Assembly: GCF_003258605.2 (NCBI RefSeq)
Contig: NZ_CP031264.1
Coordinates: 868,001-932,000 of the forward strand
DNA length: 64,000 nucleotides
Direction of reading: 5' to 3'
From: Peterkaempfera bronchialis
GTDB lineage: Bacteria; Actinomycetota; Actinomycetes; Streptomycetales; Streptomycetaceae
In this document: piece by piece, positions 1 to 12,253 of the stretch
Layout of the letters: every line of letters starts with the position of its first letter
Position numbering within the stretch: the first letter of the stretch is position 1
Translations under genes and position numbers: made by a program
Notes under the pieces: generated by a model
The model's input: the letters and a program-made list of their open reading frames with translations, nothing else
Told to the model about the DNA's origin: nothing
The model's database searches: none

Positions 1-261
1 CGCCTCGGAGGACAGATGGCCGTAGAGGCGGTCGGGGCCGATCACGGTGCCGTTGGTGGTCGCGTACTCCGCCTCCTGCTCCAGGAAGGGGACGGTGGCG
101 CCACGGCCGGAGACCGCCAGCGGGGAGAGCGTGGGGACACCTGCGGCGTGGGCGGTTCCGGCGCTTGCCATCACGGCCGTGACCAGACCTGCGGCGCCGA
201 GGGTTCCGGCGGTGAACGCGGCCAGGCTGCGGCGTAGCCGGCTTCCGGGGGGTGACTGCAT
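1..261 (-). CDS. secreted protein, N-terminal fragment (possibly a carbohydrate-active enzyme)
   Basis: The first 87 codons of a gene running off the left edge. The ATG is at 261-259, with an AAGGATG Shine-Dalgarno-like stretch upstream. The protein opens with a twin-arginine-poor but basic n-region (PGSRLRRSL), a hydrophobic stretch rich in Ala/Gly/Thr and an AHA-like signal peptidase site near residue 39. The mature start contains VPFLEQEAEYATTNGTVIG, a pattern I associate with N-terminal carbohydrate-binding modules of secreted actinomycete glycosidases (GH87/discoidin-type proteins). That family guess is weak because no catalytic part is visible. Export is well supported; function is not. 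Confidence 0.6.
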   Translation of the reverse strand, partial: MQSPPGSRLRRSLAAFTAGTLGAAGLVTAVMASAGTAHAAGVPTLSPLAVSGRGATVPFLEQEAEYATTNGTVIGPDRLYGHLSSEA

Positions 262-460
262 GGGAAATGCACATCCTTGCTGGTCGGATGAGTGGTGGGA
301 CCAGAGGTGCGGGGAGAGGTCGGATCGCGCGGAGCTTCCGAATGTGACGCGGCCATTTCAGCCGAGCATGGGAAGACTAGGCGCCCCGGATGCACGAAGT
401 CCATAAGCAGTAGCAAGATTTTGGCAGAATCAACGCAAGGAGCTTACGAGCCAACGCAGA

Positions 461-500
461 AGGGCCCCGGAGCCCCCCTGAGGGGGGTTCCGGGGCCCTT
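461..500 (-). terminator. rho-independent-type terminator of the alpha-glucoside operon
   Basis: An 18-bp stem (461-478 with 482-499, one G.U pair) closes a loop of about 4 nt, just past the stop codon of the GH13 gene at 513. It is GC-rich with no long U tract, as is usual in Streptomyces. It also separates this operon from the secreted-protein gene on the same strand. Confidence 0.8.
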
Positions 501-512
501 GCGGTCGACGGC

Positions 513-2153
513 TCAGCCGGCGGGGCGCAGCCAGACCGAGGTGTCCGGCGGAAGCTGACCATCCGTCAGTTCTCCGCTGGCCAGCAGTGTCTCCGCTCCG
601 GCGGGCAGCGGCACCGGGGCGTCGGAGAGGTTGGTGAGGCAGCGGAAGCCGTCGCCCCGGCGGAAGTCGAGTACCCCTGGCGCACTGCCCAGCCAGCCGA
701 ACTCGCCCTCGCGCAGCTCCGGTTCGGTACGGCGCAGGTGCAGCGCGGTGCGGTAGAGCCGCAGCATCGAACCGGGGTCGGCCGACTGCGCCTCGACGGT
801 GAGGGCGGCCCAGTCGTCCGGCTGCGGCAGCCAGGGTTCGACGCCGTCGGAGGTGAAGCCGTACGGCTGCGCGGTGCCGGACCAGGGCAGCGGGACGCGG
901 CAGCCGTCGCGCCCGGGGTTGGTGCCGCCGGAGCGGAAGTGCATCGGGTCCTGGAGCCGGTCCAGGGGAAGGTCCTCGACTTCGGGCAGGCCCAGTTCCT
1001 CACCCTGGTAGAGGTAGACGGAGCCGGGCAGCGCAAGGGAGAGCAGGGCGGCGGCGCGGGCGCGGCGCAGGCCCAGGGCCCGGTCGGTGGGGGTGCCGAA
1101 GGCCTTGGCGGCGAAGCCGAAGCGGGTGTCGCTGCGGCCGTAGCGGGTGACCGTGCGGGTGACGTCGTGGTTGCAGAGCACCCAGGTGGCGGGGGCGCCG
1201 ACCGGGGCGTGCAGGGCGAGGGTGGTGTCGATGGAGGCGCGCAGCGCTTCGGCCTCCCAGGGGCGGGTCAGGAAGTCGAAGTTGAAGGCGGTGTGCAGCT
1301 CGTCCGGGCGCAGGTAGCGGACGAAGCGTTCGGCGTCGGGCAGCCAGACCTCGCCGATCAGGACCCGGGGGTCGGCGTAGGAGTCGGCGATCCGCCGCCA
1401 GGAACGGTAGATCGTGTGCAGCTCCTCCCGGTCGACAAACGGGTGGGGGTCGGTGCCCGGGGTGAAGTCGGGCAGCGCCGGGTCCTTGGCGAGCAGGGCC
1501 GCCGAGTCGATGCGGACGCCGGCGGCGCCGCGGTCGAACCAGAACCGCAGCACGTCCTCGTACTCGGCCCGCACCTCGGGGTGGTCCCAGTTGAGGTCGG
1601 GCTGCTGGGTGGCGAAGAGGTGCAGGTACCAGTCGCCGGGGGTGCCGTCGGGGTCGGTGGTGCGCGTCCAGGGCACGCCGCCGAACTCGGAGACCCAGTC
1701 GTTGGGCGGCAGGTCGCCGCCGGGGCCACGGCCGGGCCGGAAGTGGAAGCGCTCCCGCTCGGGGCTGCCGGGGCCGGCGGCGAGGGCCGCCTGGAACCAG
1801 GGGTGGGCGTCCGACACATGGTTGGGGACGATGTCGACGATGGTGCGGATGCCCAGGTCGAGCGCCTCGGTGATGAGCTTCTCGGCGTCGGCGAGGGTGC
1901 CGAAGGCGGGGTCGACGTCCCGGTAGTCGGCGACGTCGTAACCGCCGTCGGCCAGCGGGGAGGGGTACCAGGGGTTGAACCAGATGGCCTCGATGCCGAG
2001 GTCGGCGAGGTACGGGAGCCTGGTGCGGATGCCGGTCAGGTCGCCGGTGCCGTCGCCGTTGCCGTCGGCGAAGCTGCGTGGGTACACCTGGTAGATCGCC
2101 GCGTCGCGCCACCACCCCGGACGCTCGGGCTGGGGCTGGGGCTGCTGTACCAC
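513..2153 (-). CDS. alpha-glucosidase, glycoside hydrolase family 13
   Basis: 546 residues, cytoplasmic (no signal peptide); the predicted reaction is release of glucose from short alpha-glucosides imported by the adjacent ABC transporter. All four GH13 regions are visible: DIVPNH at 107-112, GVRIDSA with nucleophile D216, IGEVW with acid/base E268, and CNHDVTR with D330. The start is a GTG with AAAGGA eight bases upstream. It is the last gene of the regulator/binding-protein/permease/permease/enzyme series, 55 bp after the second permease. This is the arrangement known for malR-malEFG-aglA in Streptomyces. The exact linkage preference (maltose, trehalose, isomaltose) cannot be read from the sequence. 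Confidence 0.92.
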   Translation of the reverse strand: MVQQPQPQPERPGWWRDAAIYQVYPRSFADGNGDGTGDLTGIRTRLPYLADLGIEAIWFNPWYPSPLADGGYDVADYRDVDPAFGTLADAEKLITEALDLGIRTIVDIVPNHVSDAHPWFQAALAAGPGSPERERFHFRPGRGPGGDLPPNDWVSEFGGVPWTRTTDPDGTPGDWYLHLFATQQPDLNWDHPEVRAEYEDVLRFWFDRGAAGVRIDSAALLAKDPALPDFTPGTDPHPFVDREELHTIYRSWRRIADSYADPRVLIGEVWLPDAERFVRYLRPDELHTAFNFDFLTRPWEAEALRASIDTTLALHAPVGAPATWVLCNHDVTRTVTRYGRSDTRFGFAAKAFGTPTDRALGLRRARAAALLSLALPGSVYLYQGEELGLPEVEDLPLDRLQDPMHFRSGGTNPGRDGCRVPLPWSGTAQPYGFTSDGVEPWLPQPDDWAALTVEAQSADPGSMLRLYRTALHLRRTEPELREGEFGWLGSAPGVLDFRRGDGFRCLTNLSDAPVPLPAGAETLLASGELTDGQLPPDTSVWLRPAG

Positions 2154-2208
2154 GGGGAGGGTCCTTTCGACCGGAGGCGGGGGTGGGGGTCGGGCAGGGG
2201 GAGGGGGG

Positions 2209-3099
2209 TCAGCCCTTGAGGCTGCCGGTGGTCAGCCCGGACATGATGTTGCGCTGGAAGATCAGGAAGAAGACGATCGTCGGCGCGGAGGCGATGGCCA
2301 GGGCGGCGATGACGAGGTTCTGCGGGACGCCGGTGGAGAGCGACCGGATGCCGATGTTGAGGGTCTGCTTGGCCGGGTCGGGCTCGACCAGCATCGGCCA
2401 GAGGAAGTCCTTCCAGACGTTGACCACCGCGAAGATCGAGACCACGCCGAGGATCGGCCGGGACATCGGCAGCACGATCGACCAGAGGGTGCGCAGCGGG
2501 CTGGCCCCGTCGATGGCGGCGGCGGCCATCAGGTCCTGGGGTATGGAGTCGAAGAACCGCTTCAGCAGAAAGATGTTGAAGGCGTTGGCGACGGTGGGCA
2601 GCCAGATCGCCCAGGGGGTGTTGATCAGGTTGAGGTGCAGGACCGGCAGGTCCAGCACGGTCAGGTACTGGGGCACGATCAGCACGGTGGCCGGGATCAT
2701 CAGGGTGGCCAGCATCATGCCCAGGATGACGTTGCCGAGGACCGGGCGGAGCTTGGAGAGCGAGTAGGCCGCTGCGACGTCGAAGACCAGCTGGAAGGCG
2801 AGCGCGCCGAAGGCGTAGTAGAGCGTGTTGAAGAGCAGCCGGCCCATGGAGAGGCGGCTCCAAGCCTCCGTGTAGGTGTCGGCGTGGACCTGCTTGGGGA
2901 AGAGCGTGGGCGGGTTCTGGATCACCTCTGCGGTGGACTTCAGACCGCCGGTGACCAGCCAGTACAGCGGGCCGAGGAAGACCAGGGTGAAGCCCAGCAC
3001 GGTGACGGCGAGAACGGTCCAGTACAGGGCCCGGCCGGCGGGGCGGTTCAGCTGCGTCTGGGAGATCAGGGTGCGGGTGTGCACGGCTTTGGCTGCCAC
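2209..3099 (-). CDS. carbohydrate ABC transporter permease, MalG type
   Basis: 296 residues with about six membrane spans. The EAA-loop signature that docks the ATPase is seen as [19 protein letters not shown] in the second half. The open frame continues upstream through the whole operon without a stop, so the start was chosen by the ribosome site: GTG at 3099 preceded by GAGAGGAGC. It lies 14 bp after the MalF-type permease and pairs with it. No ATP-binding subunit is encoded here. In Streptomyces such importers usually share the MsiK ATPase encoded elsewhere, and I infer the same. Confidence 0.93.
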   Translation of the reverse strand: MAAKAVHTRTLISQTQLNRPAGRALYWTVLAVTVLGFTLVFLGPLYWLVTGGLKSTAEVIQNPPTLFPKQVHADTYTEAWSRLSMGRLLFNTLYYAFGALAFQLVFDVAAAYSLSKLRPVLGNVILGMMLATLMIPATVLIVPQYLTVLDLPVLHLNLINTPWAIWLPTVANAFNIFLLKRFFDSIPQDLMAAAAIDGASPLRTLWSIVLPMSRPILGVVSIFAVVNVWKDFLWPMLVEPDPAKQTLNIGIRSLSTGVPQNLVIAALAIASAPTIVFFLIFQRNIMSGLTTGSLKG

Positions 3100-3113
3100 G
3101 GTCGGTGCTCCTC

Positions 3114-4052
3114 TCAGTCGTCGGCGCGGCTGAGCCGCACGTACACGGCGGAGAACCCGGCGAGCACCAGCAGCATGACCAGGCCCAGCGCCGAGGCGCT
3201 GCCGTAGTTGTTGAAGTTGAAGGCGTACTGGTAGACGAGGTAGACGACGGTGGTGGTGGACCCCTGGGGGCCGTTGCCGCCGGTCAGCAGGAACGGTTCG
3301 ACGAAGACCTGCATGGTGGCCACGATCTGGAGCAGCAGCAGCAGCGACAGGATGAGCCGGGTCTGCGGGATGGTGACGTGCCAGATCCTGCGGAGCAGGC
3401 CGGCGCCGTCGAGTTCGGCCGCCTCGTAGAGCTCGCCGGGGATGGTCTGGAGGGCCGCCAGGTAGATCAGGGTGGCGCCGCCCATGTTCATCCAGGTGGA
3501 GGCGATGACCACGGAGAGCATGGCGGTGGAGGAGGAGTTGAGCCAGGCGGACGTCGGCAGGTGGAGGGCGGAGAGGATGTGGTTGAAGAGGCCGAAGTCC
3601 GGGTCGTAGAAGTACTTGAAGAGCAGCACCGAGGCGACCGGGGGCATCATCACCGGCAGGTAGACCAGGACGCGCAGATAGGACTTGGCGTGCCGCAGTT
3701 CGTTGAGCAGCAGGGCGACGACAAAGGGGACTGCGAAGCCGAGCACCAGCGCGAGTCCGGTGTAGAGCAGGGTGTTGCGCCATGCCTGCCAGAACGCGGG
3801 GTCGTCGAAGATCCGGTCCAGGTTCTCCAGGCCGACCCAGGTGGTGGTGCCCCGCTTGGTCTTCTGGAAGCTCATGATGACTTCGCGGACCATCGGGTAC
3901 CAGGTGAAGAACCCGAAGCAGAGCAGCGCACCCAGCAGGAAGCCGTGTGCGGAGAGGTTCTGGCGCACTCTGCGCCGTCGGCCTCCCCTGCCCTGGTCCG
4001 CGGTCCTGCCGAGTTTCCTCGTCTCTTCGCTGGAGACGGTGATCGCCGCCAT
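3114..4052 (-). CDS. carbohydrate ABC transporter permease, MalF type
   Basis: 312 residues. A basic cytoplasmic N-terminus (GRGGRRRRVRQN) is followed by a first membrane span around 36-55, a periplasmic-facing loop with the WVGLENL-type motif, then a core of five more spans. The EAA loop (EAAELDGAGLLRRIWHVTIP) lies near residue 215. It is the first permease after the binding-protein gene and is separated from it by a hairpin. Together with the next gene it should form the membrane channel of an alpha-glucoside importer. Confidence 0.93.
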   Translation of the reverse strand: MAAITVSSEETRKLGRTADQGRGGRRRRVRQNLSAHGFLLGALLCFGFFTWYPMVREVIMSFQKTKRGTTTWVGLENLDRIFDDPAFWQAWRNTLLYTGLALVLGFAVPFVVALLLNELRHAKSYLRVLVYLPVMMPPVASVLLFKYFYDPDFGLFNHILSALHLPTSAWLNSSSTAMLSVVIASTWMNMGGATLIYLAALQTIPGELYEAAELDGAGLLRRIWHVTIPQTRLILSLLLLLQIVATMQVFVEPFLLTGGNGPQGSTTTVVYLVYQYAFNFNNYGSASALGLVMLLVLAGFSAVYVRLSRADD

Positions 4053-4094
4053 CGCTACTCCTGAGTTCAGCTGCTGATCGGTGCTCGGGGCCGC

Positions 4095-4129
4095 CGCCGG
4101 GGGCCGGTCGCGGGGACCGGCCCCCGGCG
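4095..4129 (-). terminator. intercistronic hairpin between binding protein and permease genes
   Basis: A perfect 15-bp stem (4095-4109 with 4115-4129) with a 5-nt loop, immediately after the binding-protein stop codon. Such hairpins typically stabilise the upstream message or partly terminate transcription, so that binding protein exceeds permease. That role here is inference; the hairpin itself is visible. Confidence 0.75.
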
Positions 4130-4136
4130 GGTGCCG

Positions 4137-5558
4137 CTACTGGAGGTTGGCCAGGACCTGGTTGACCTGGGTCTCGGCGTCCGAGAGCAGCTTGTCGATG
4201 TTGGCGTTCTTGTCCGTCAGCACGGCGGAGACCGGGTTGTCCAGCACCTTGTAGATCTGCTGGGCGTTGGCCGGCTCGGTCTTGCCGGGCACCTGGACGG
4301 CCAGGTACGGCGCGTAGTTGGCCACCGGCACGGTGGCGCTGGCCGCCTTGGCCTGGTTGTCGGCCTCCAGCGTGGCGCCGCCGAAGAAGAAGGGCTGCGG
4401 GAGACCCACCGGCAGGCCGTCGGCCTTGGTCCGGGCGTAGTCGAACTGGCCCTTGCCCATGGTGAGGAACTTGAAGTTCACCCAGGCGATGCCGGCCTTG
4501 ATCTGGTCCGGGGTGGAGCCCTTCTTGAACATGTAGTCGGCACCGCCGAGCAGCGCGGCCTTGCCGCCCGGCATCGGGCCCATGCCGTAGTCCTCGTAGT
4601 CGCCCTTGAGGGTCTGCACCATGTAGGTGATGTCGTCCGGGGCGCCGACGTACATGCCGAGCTTGCCCGCGGCCATCTGGGTCATCAGGTCGGGCCACTT
4701 GAGGCCCTGGGCCGCGCTCATGGACTTGTCGGTCCAGCGCATGTCGTAGAGGTTCTGGAGGACCTGCTTGCCCTCGGGCGTGTTGAAGGCGGCCTTGCTG
4801 CCGTCCTCGTTGACCATCGTGCCGCCGAGGCCGTAGAGCTCGGCGGTGTAGTGCCAGCCGCCCTGGTTGGTGGCGCTGTACTCGCCGTAGCCGTTGACGC
4901 CGCCGCCCAGTGCGGCGATCTTCTTGGCGTCGGCGCGGATCTCCTCCCAGGTGGTCGGCGGCTTGTCGGGGTCGAGGCCGGCCTTCTTGAAGAGCTTGCG
5001 GCTGTAGAGCAGGCCCATCTTGTAGTTGGTGGTCGGCAGGCCGTAGAGCTTGCCGTCCGCCTTGAGGGTGTCCATCACCGACGGGTCGATGTCCTTCAGC
5101 GCCGGCACGGTGGTGTCGTTGACGTAGGCGCTGATGTCCTCGGCCTGACCCGCGTCGAGCACCTGGTCCAGGTCGGTGAAGTAGCTGTAGAAGACGTCCG
5201 TCTGGGTCTTGCCCTGGAGCTGTGCGGTGAACCGGGCCGGCTCCTCGCAGGGGAAGGCGTCCTTGGAGTCGATGGTGACGTTCGGGTACTGCTTGGTGAA
5301 CGCCGCGATGTCCTCCGCCCACTCCTTGCGCTCGGCGGTCTTGGTGACCGGCGGCTGGCAGTCGATGCTGAGGGTCACCTTGGCGTTGGGGTCCAGGGGC
5401 GCGGCGGCGTCGTCGGCAGCGGCGGCGGAGGGCTTGCCGCTCTTCCCTGCCTCGGCGCCGCTGTCGCTGCTGGAGCTGCTGCACGCGGCGGCCGGGAGGA
5501 CCAGGCCGGCGACTGCGACGGCGGTGACCGCTCTGCGGAGCAGCCGGTTTCTGTTCAT
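4137..5558 (-). CDS. extracellular sugar-binding lipoprotein of the ABC transporter
   Basis: 473 residues from the ATG at 5558 (AGAAGGG nine bases upstream; an in-frame upstream start at 5582 lacks this support). The signal peptide (MNRNRLLRRAV, hydrophobic core) ends in a lipobox LPAAAC, so the mature protein should be lipid-anchored at the Cys. A Ser/Ala-rich linker follows. The body has features of family 1 solute-binding proteins: TTNYKMGLLYSRKLFKKAGL and TTWEEI in the first lobe. A paired Cys segment (DCQPP... FPCEEP) may form a disulfide. It delivers an oligosaccharide to the two permeases downstream. Confidence 0.92.
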   Translation of the reverse strand: MNRNRLLRRAVTAVAVAGLVLPAAACSSSSSDSGAEAGKSGKPSAAAADDAAAPLDPNAKVTLSIDCQPPVTKTAERKEWAEDIAAFTKQYPNVTIDSKDAFPCEEPARFTAQLQGKTQTDVFYSYFTDLDQVLDAGQAEDISAYVNDTTVPALKDIDPSVMDTLKADGKLYGLPTTNYKMGLLYSRKLFKKAGLDPDKPPTTWEEIRADAKKIAALGGGVNGYGEYSATNQGGWHYTAELYGLGGTMVNEDGSKAAFNTPEGKQVLQNLYDMRWTDKSMSAAQGLKWPDLMTQMAAGKLGMYVGAPDDITYMVQTLKGDYEDYGMGPMPGGKAALLGGADYMFKKGSTPDQIKAGIAWVNFKFLTMGKGQFDYARTKADGLPVGLPQPFFFGGATLEADNQAKAASATVPVANYAPYLAVQVPGKTEPANAQQIYKVLDNPVSAVLTDKNANIDKLLSDAETQVNQVLANLQ

Positions 5559-5702
5559 GCGGGTGGACCCTTCTGCAAGCACGGTGGAGGAGTCGCTCCT
5601 GTCCGACCGGACGTGAGCGGGAGGTGCTCAAAGTGGCGCGTCATGGGCGCAGCGGTTCCGCGGGTACTCGTCCCGGTGCCACGGCCCCGGCTGGCGCGAT
5701 TC

Positions 5703-5731
5703 ACTTAACCATCGCCGACAGATGACCACAA
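5703..5731 (-). promoter_or_regulatory. candidate promoter of the sugar-uptake operon
   Basis: Read on the minus strand: a -35-like TTGTGG (5731-5726), 17 bp, and a -10-like TTAAGT (5708-5703), about 145 bp upstream of the binding-protein start. The TTTGCAAA operator candidate lies just upstream of the -35. Sequence match only. Confidence 0.4.
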
Positions 5732-5745
5732 GATGTCGACTGAAG

Positions 5746-5753
5746 TTTGCAAA
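5746..5753. promoter_or_regulatory. TTTGCAAA operator candidate (LacI family)
   Basis: A perfect 8-bp palindrome in an otherwise GC-rich setting, between the regulator stop codon and the binding-protein promoter. The same core recurs in the regulator's own upstream region at 6829-6838. A central CG/GC step with flanking symmetric A/T is typical of LacI-family sites, so it is the likely binding site of the adjacent regulator. Confidence 0.55.
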
Positions 5754-5754
5754 A

Positions 5755-6795
5755 TCACGATACGGACTTGTGATCTGCTGACGTGAACGCGTCAGGGGCG
5801 GGCCCGCTGCTGGAGCGCACCACCAGCTCCGGCTCAAAGAAGATCTCGCCGTGCTCGCCCCAGGTGCCCGAGATCGCGCCGACCAGCAGGTCCACCACGG
5901 TCCTGCCCATGGCGTCGATCGGCTGCCGGACGGTCGTCAGCGCCGGATCCATGCAGGTCATGAAGGAGGAGTCGTCATAGCCGACCACCGAGACGTCGTC
6001 CGGCACCGAGAGGCCGCAGCGGCGCACGGCCCGGATCGCGCCCAGCGCCAGCGGGTCGCTGGCGCAGACCAGCGCGGTGGCGCCGCGCCGCAGCAGCCGG
6101 GCGGCCGCCGCCTGGCCGCCCTCCAGCGAGAACATGGTCCGCTCGACCATGTCGTCGGCGAGCGCGCTCCCGGCCGCCGCCGCATGCGCCCGGGCGGCGG
6201 CCAGCTTGCGGCGGGACGGCACATGGTCGGGCGGCCCGAGGACCATCCCGATCCGCCGGTGCCCCAACTGCCGCAGATGGCCCAGCACCTGCTCCACCGC
6301 GACGGCGTCGTCGCAGACCACCCGGGGGAAGTCCAGCCCGTCGACGGCCGCGTTGAGCAGCACCGTCGGCAGGCCGCGCTCGGCGATCAGGTCGTAGTGC
6401 TCATGCTGCGCCTCGGCCTGCGCATAGGCCCCGCCGAAGAAGACCACGCCGGAGACCTGCTGCTGGAGCAGCAGGCCCACATAGTCCGCCTCGGAGACCC
6501 CGCCGGCGGTCTGGGTGCAGAGCACCGGGATGAAGTTCTGCTGGGCCAGCCCGGCGCCCACCACCTCGGCGAGCGCCGGGAAGATCGGGTTCTGCAACTC
6601 CGGCAGCACCAGACCCACCAACCGGGACCGCTGCCCCCGGAGCTGGGTGGGGCGCTCATAGCCCAGCACGTCCAGCGCGGTCAGCACGGCGGCGCGGGTG
6701 TTCTCCGACACGCCGGGGCGGTTGTTGAGCACACGGCTGACCGTGGCCTCGCTCATGCCGACCTTCTTGGCCACTTCCGCAAGTCGTCGTGTCAT
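5755..6795 (-). CDS. LacI-family regulator of the alpha-glucoside operon
   Basis: 346 residues. The N-terminal LacI helix-turn-helix (RLAEVAKKVGMSEATVSRVLNN) is at 4-25, the hinge is around GYERPTQLRG, and a periplasmic-binding-protein-like sensor domain follows (PELQNPIFPALAEVV; SVVGYDDSSFM). It is co-oriented with and directly upstream of the transporter genes, and a TTTGCAAA palindrome lies at both its ends. I infer repression of the importer and of itself, relieved by the imported sugar. The ATG at 6795 has no good Shine-Dalgarno. The regulator at 6998 is a close paralogue with an identical recognition helix. Confidence 0.92.
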   Translation of the reverse strand: MTRRLAEVAKKVGMSEATVSRVLNNRPGVSENTRAAVLTALDVLGYERPTQLRGQRSRLVGLVLPELQNPIFPALAEVVGAGLAQQNFIPVLCTQTAGGVSEADYVGLLLQQQVSGVVFFGGAYAQAEAQHEHYDLIAERGLPTVLLNAAVDGLDFPRVVCDDAVAVEQVLGHLRQLGHRRIGMVLGPPDHVPSRRKLAAARAHAAAAGSALADDMVERTMFSLEGGQAAAARLLRRGATALVCASDPLALGAIRAVRRCGLSVPDDVSVVGYDDSSFMTCMDPALTTVRQPIDAMGRTVVDLLVGAISGTWGEHGEIFFEPELVVRSSSGPAPDAFTSADHKSVS

Positions 6796-6828
6796 GGTTC
6801 GCAATCGTACGACATCACATCGCAACAA

Positions 6829-6838
6829 CTTTGCAAAG
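6829..6838. promoter_or_regulatory. CTTTGCAAAG operator candidate, autoregulation
   Basis: A perfect 10-bp palindrome 34 bp upstream of the LacI gene start. It extends the TTTGCAAA core found upstream of the transporter operon. A further TTGCGA half-site follows toward the gene. Autoregulation by the LacI protein is inferred from position. Confidence 0.55.
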
Positions 6839-6997
6839 GATGCTTCGAACTTCCCGCGAAGGTGCCAGGATGCCCGCATGAGCGCGCAGACCGCCCCCGG
6901 AGGCAGGCCGACGGAACCGGGCGCCCCTCCCGGTGAAGTCCCTCCCGGTGAGGCGGCGCCCGGTGAGGCGGCCCGGTCGGCCGCGCCCGGCCGGCGG

Positions 6998-8011
6998 TCA
7001 GGCGCCTGCCGGGGCCGGCCCGGTGGAGCCGCGCACCACCAGCTCGGGCTCGAAGAGCAGCTCGTCATGGGTGACCCGGACCCCGGCGATCTCACCGGCG
7101 AGCAGCTCCACCGCAGCCCGGCCCATTGCCTCGATCGGCTGCCGCACGGTGGTCAGCGGCGGGTCGGTGCAGGTCATGAAGGAGGAGTCGTCATAGCCGA
7201 CCACCGAGATGTCGCCCGGCACCGTCAGCCCGCGCCGCCGGGCGGCCCGCACCGAGCCCAGCGCCAGCGGGTCGCTGGCGCAGACGATCGCGGTGACGCC
7301 CTGCTGAAGCAGCCGGGTGGCGGCCGCCTGGCCGCCCTCCAGCGAGAAGAGCGCCCGCTCCACCCGGGAGTCCGGCAGCTCCAGCCCGGCGCGCTCGCAG
7401 GCCACCCGCCCGGCCGCCAGCTTCCGCCGGGACGGCATATGGTCGGGCGGGCCCAGCACCATGCCGATCCGCCGGTGGCCGAGCGAGACCAGATGCCCCA
7501 CCGACTGCTCCACCGCGACGGCGTCGTCGCAGGAGACCCGGGGGAAGTCCAGGTCGTCGATGGCCGCATTGAGCAGCACGGTCGGCAGACCGCGCTCGGC
7601 AAGCCGCTCATAGTGCTCATGCGGTGAGTCGGCCTGCGCATACAGGCCGCCGAAGAAGACCACCCCGGAGACATGCTGCTGGAGCAGCAGGTCCACATAG
7701 TCAGCCTCGGAGACCCCGCCGGCGGTCTGGGTGCAGAGCACCGGGGTGAACCCCTGCTGGGCCAGGGCCCCGCCCACCACCTCGGCAAAGGCCGGGAAGA
7801 TCGGGTTCTGCAACTCCGGCAGCACCAGACCCACCAGCCGGGCGCGCTCCCCCCGCAGCTGGGTGGGCCGCTCATAGCCGAGGACGTCGAGCGCGGTCAG
7901 CACCGCAGCCCGAGTGGAGTCGGAGACACCGGGCTTGTCGTTGAGCACCCGGCTCACCGTCGCCTCGCTCACTCCGACCTTCTTGGCCACCTCGGCAAGT
8001 CGTCGCGTCAT
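6998..8011 (-). CDS. LacI-family regulator, tandem paralogue
   Basis: 337 residues, closely similar along its whole length to the regulator at 5755-6795. The recognition segment SEATVSRVLN is identical, as are long stretches such as CTQTAGGVSEADY and SVVGYDDSSFMTC. Divergence is concentrated in the sensor domain and C-terminus, suggesting a different inducer on a similar operator. The ATG at 8011 matches the start of its paralogue, and both share the string TGTCGTACG just upstream. It follows the beta-galactosidase gene by 38 bp on the same strand, so it is probably co-transcribed with it and may control it. Confidence 0.9.
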   Translation of the reverse strand: MTRRLAEVAKKVGVSEATVSRVLNDKPGVSDSTRAAVLTALDVLGYERPTQLRGERARLVGLVLPELQNPIFPAFAEVVGGALAQQGFTPVLCTQTAGGVSEADYVDLLLQQHVSGVVFFGGLYAQADSPHEHYERLAERGLPTVLLNAAIDDLDFPRVSCDDAVAVEQSVGHLVSLGHRRIGMVLGPPDHMPSRRKLAAGRVACERAGLELPDSRVERALFSLEGGQAAATRLLQQGVTAIVCASDPLALGSVRAARRRGLTVPGDISVVGYDDSSFMTCTDPPLTTVRQPIEAMGRAAVELLAGEIAGVRVTHDELLFEPELVVRGSTGPAPAGA

Positions 8012-8049
8012 GGGCGTAAGCGTACGACATTGACCGTAAGTCACTTGCG

Positions 8050-11120
<3,071 letters not shown>

Positions 11121-11130
<10 letters not shown>

Positions 11131-11678
11131 TGGATGTCGGGGGCCCAGTCATGCGGTCCCGGCGGGGTGTTGCCGGAGACGAAGGCGGTGCCGCCCCGGT
11201 CGCGTACGGCCAGCGCCGCGCGCAGTCGGCGGACCGTGCCCGGGGAGAGCAGCCGGAACGCCTCCTCCGGGTCGCACCAGCGGAAGTCCTCCAGTTCGTC
11301 GGACGGCAGCCGCACCTCGGTGCCGTCCGGGACGGTGCCGCAGTCGAAGACGAACAGCAGCCCGGGGTGGCCCCGGGTGGGGCGTCCGCCGGACTCGCGC
11401 CCGTCGACATGCCGGGTCCAGTGCACGGCGGCCAGCCGGACCATGGTCACGGTGAGACCGGTCTCCTCGGCGACTTCGCGGACCACGCACTGCGCGGGGT
11501 CCTCACCGGCGTCCACGGTGCCGCCGGGCAGTGACCAGTGGGTGCGGTAGGTGGGCTTCACGATCAGCAGGCGGTCCGACTCGTCGGTGATCACCGCACC
11601 TGCGGCGAGATAGGCCCGGGGAAGGGAGGCGAGGTAGTCGTCGACCGGCAGCAGGCGGGGAGGCTCTGGCGTGTCCAC
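11121..11678 (-). CDS. NUDIX hydrolase
   Basis: 185 residues from a GTG at 11678; the frame is open further upstream, but upstream codons overlap the divergent PPOX gene. The NUDIX box is recognisable as GGTVDAGEDPAQCVVREVAEETGL-like residues around 55-78 (G, E, REx2EE all present), implying hydrolysis of a nucleoside diphosphate linked to another moiety. The substrate is unknown. The C-terminus DIHVH and its stop are repeated downstream as a 16-bp tandem array. Confidence 0.85.
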
Positions 11679-11768
11679 CGTCCCAGTGTGGCATCGGGCG
11701 GCGGCGCGGCGGCGGACCCGCGCGGGGATGGCCGAGATGCGCGCGGTCACCGGCCCGCCCGGCGGCCC

Positions 11769-11774
11769 TACGCT
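11769..11774 (+). promoter_or_regulatory. -10 element of a probable leaderless transcript
   Basis: TACGCT ends six bases before the ATG of the PPOX gene, and there is no Shine-Dalgarno. This spacing places transcription start at or next to the A of the start codon, as in many actinomycete leaderless genes. No convincing -35 is visible. Confidence 0.45.
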
Positions 11775-11780
11775 GACGCC

Positions 11781-12206
11781 ATGGCAAATGACGGCACCAC
11801 CGGCGGTACTGGCAGCACCCTGGACCGGCTGAGCGCGGGCAGCTATCTGCTGGTCACCACCTATCGGCGGGACGGCTCTGCGGTGCCCACCCCGGTATGG
11901 GTGGTACGGGACGGGGACGCGCTGGGCGTGTGGACGGTGGCGGACTCCGGGAAGGTCAAGCGCATCCGCAACCGGGCGGACGTACAGGTGGCCCCCTGCG
12001 ACGTGCGGGGCGGGCGCAAGGGCGACGATGTGCCCGGTACGGCCGAACTCCTGGACCCGGCGGCCACCGAGCACTACCGGGCGCTGCTGGCCCGCAAGTA
12101 CGGCCTGCTGGGCCGGTTGACCCTGCTGGGCAGTCGGCTGCGGCGCGGACGGCAGGGCACGGTGGGCATCCGGATCACCCTGCGCGAAGGGTCGGCCTCG
12201 GGGTGA
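11781..12206 (+). CDS. PPOX-class F420-dependent oxidoreductase-like protein
   Basis: 141 residues forming a single split-barrel domain of the pyridoxamine-phosphate-oxidase fold. Characteristic segments are LSAGSYLLVTTYRRDGSAVPTPVWVV and GKVKRIRNRADVQVAPCDVRG, matching the Rv2061-type F420-binding subfamily. Likely a deazaflavin- or flavin-binding redox protein of unknown substrate. It is divergent from the NUDIX gene and converges on the large dehydrogenase, so it is a single-gene unit. Confidence 0.8.
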   Translation: MANDGTTGGTGSTLDRLSAGSYLLVTTYRRDGSAVPTPVWVVRDGDALGVWTVADSGKVKRIRNRADVQVAPCDVRGGRKGDDVPGTAELLDPAATEHYRALLARKYGLLGRLTLLGSRLRRGRQGTVGIRITLREGSASG

Positions 12207-12253
12207 TCGCCTCCACCCCGATCGGCCGTTGACGAGCGGCGACCGGGGCCGTG

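Noticed and set aside
2209-5631. A single 1140-codon minus-strand ORF across three genes
   Set aside because: Only the last 296 codons resemble a protein family (MalG permease). The rest is an antiframe of the MalF and binding-protein genes, which have their own starts and ribosome sites. GC-rich DNA keeps shadow frames open.
6840-6997. Short plus-strand frame rich in PPGE/APGE between the two LacI genes
   Set aside because: The sequence is repeat-derived with no ribosome site or family match; it sits in the promoter region of the downstream LacI gene.
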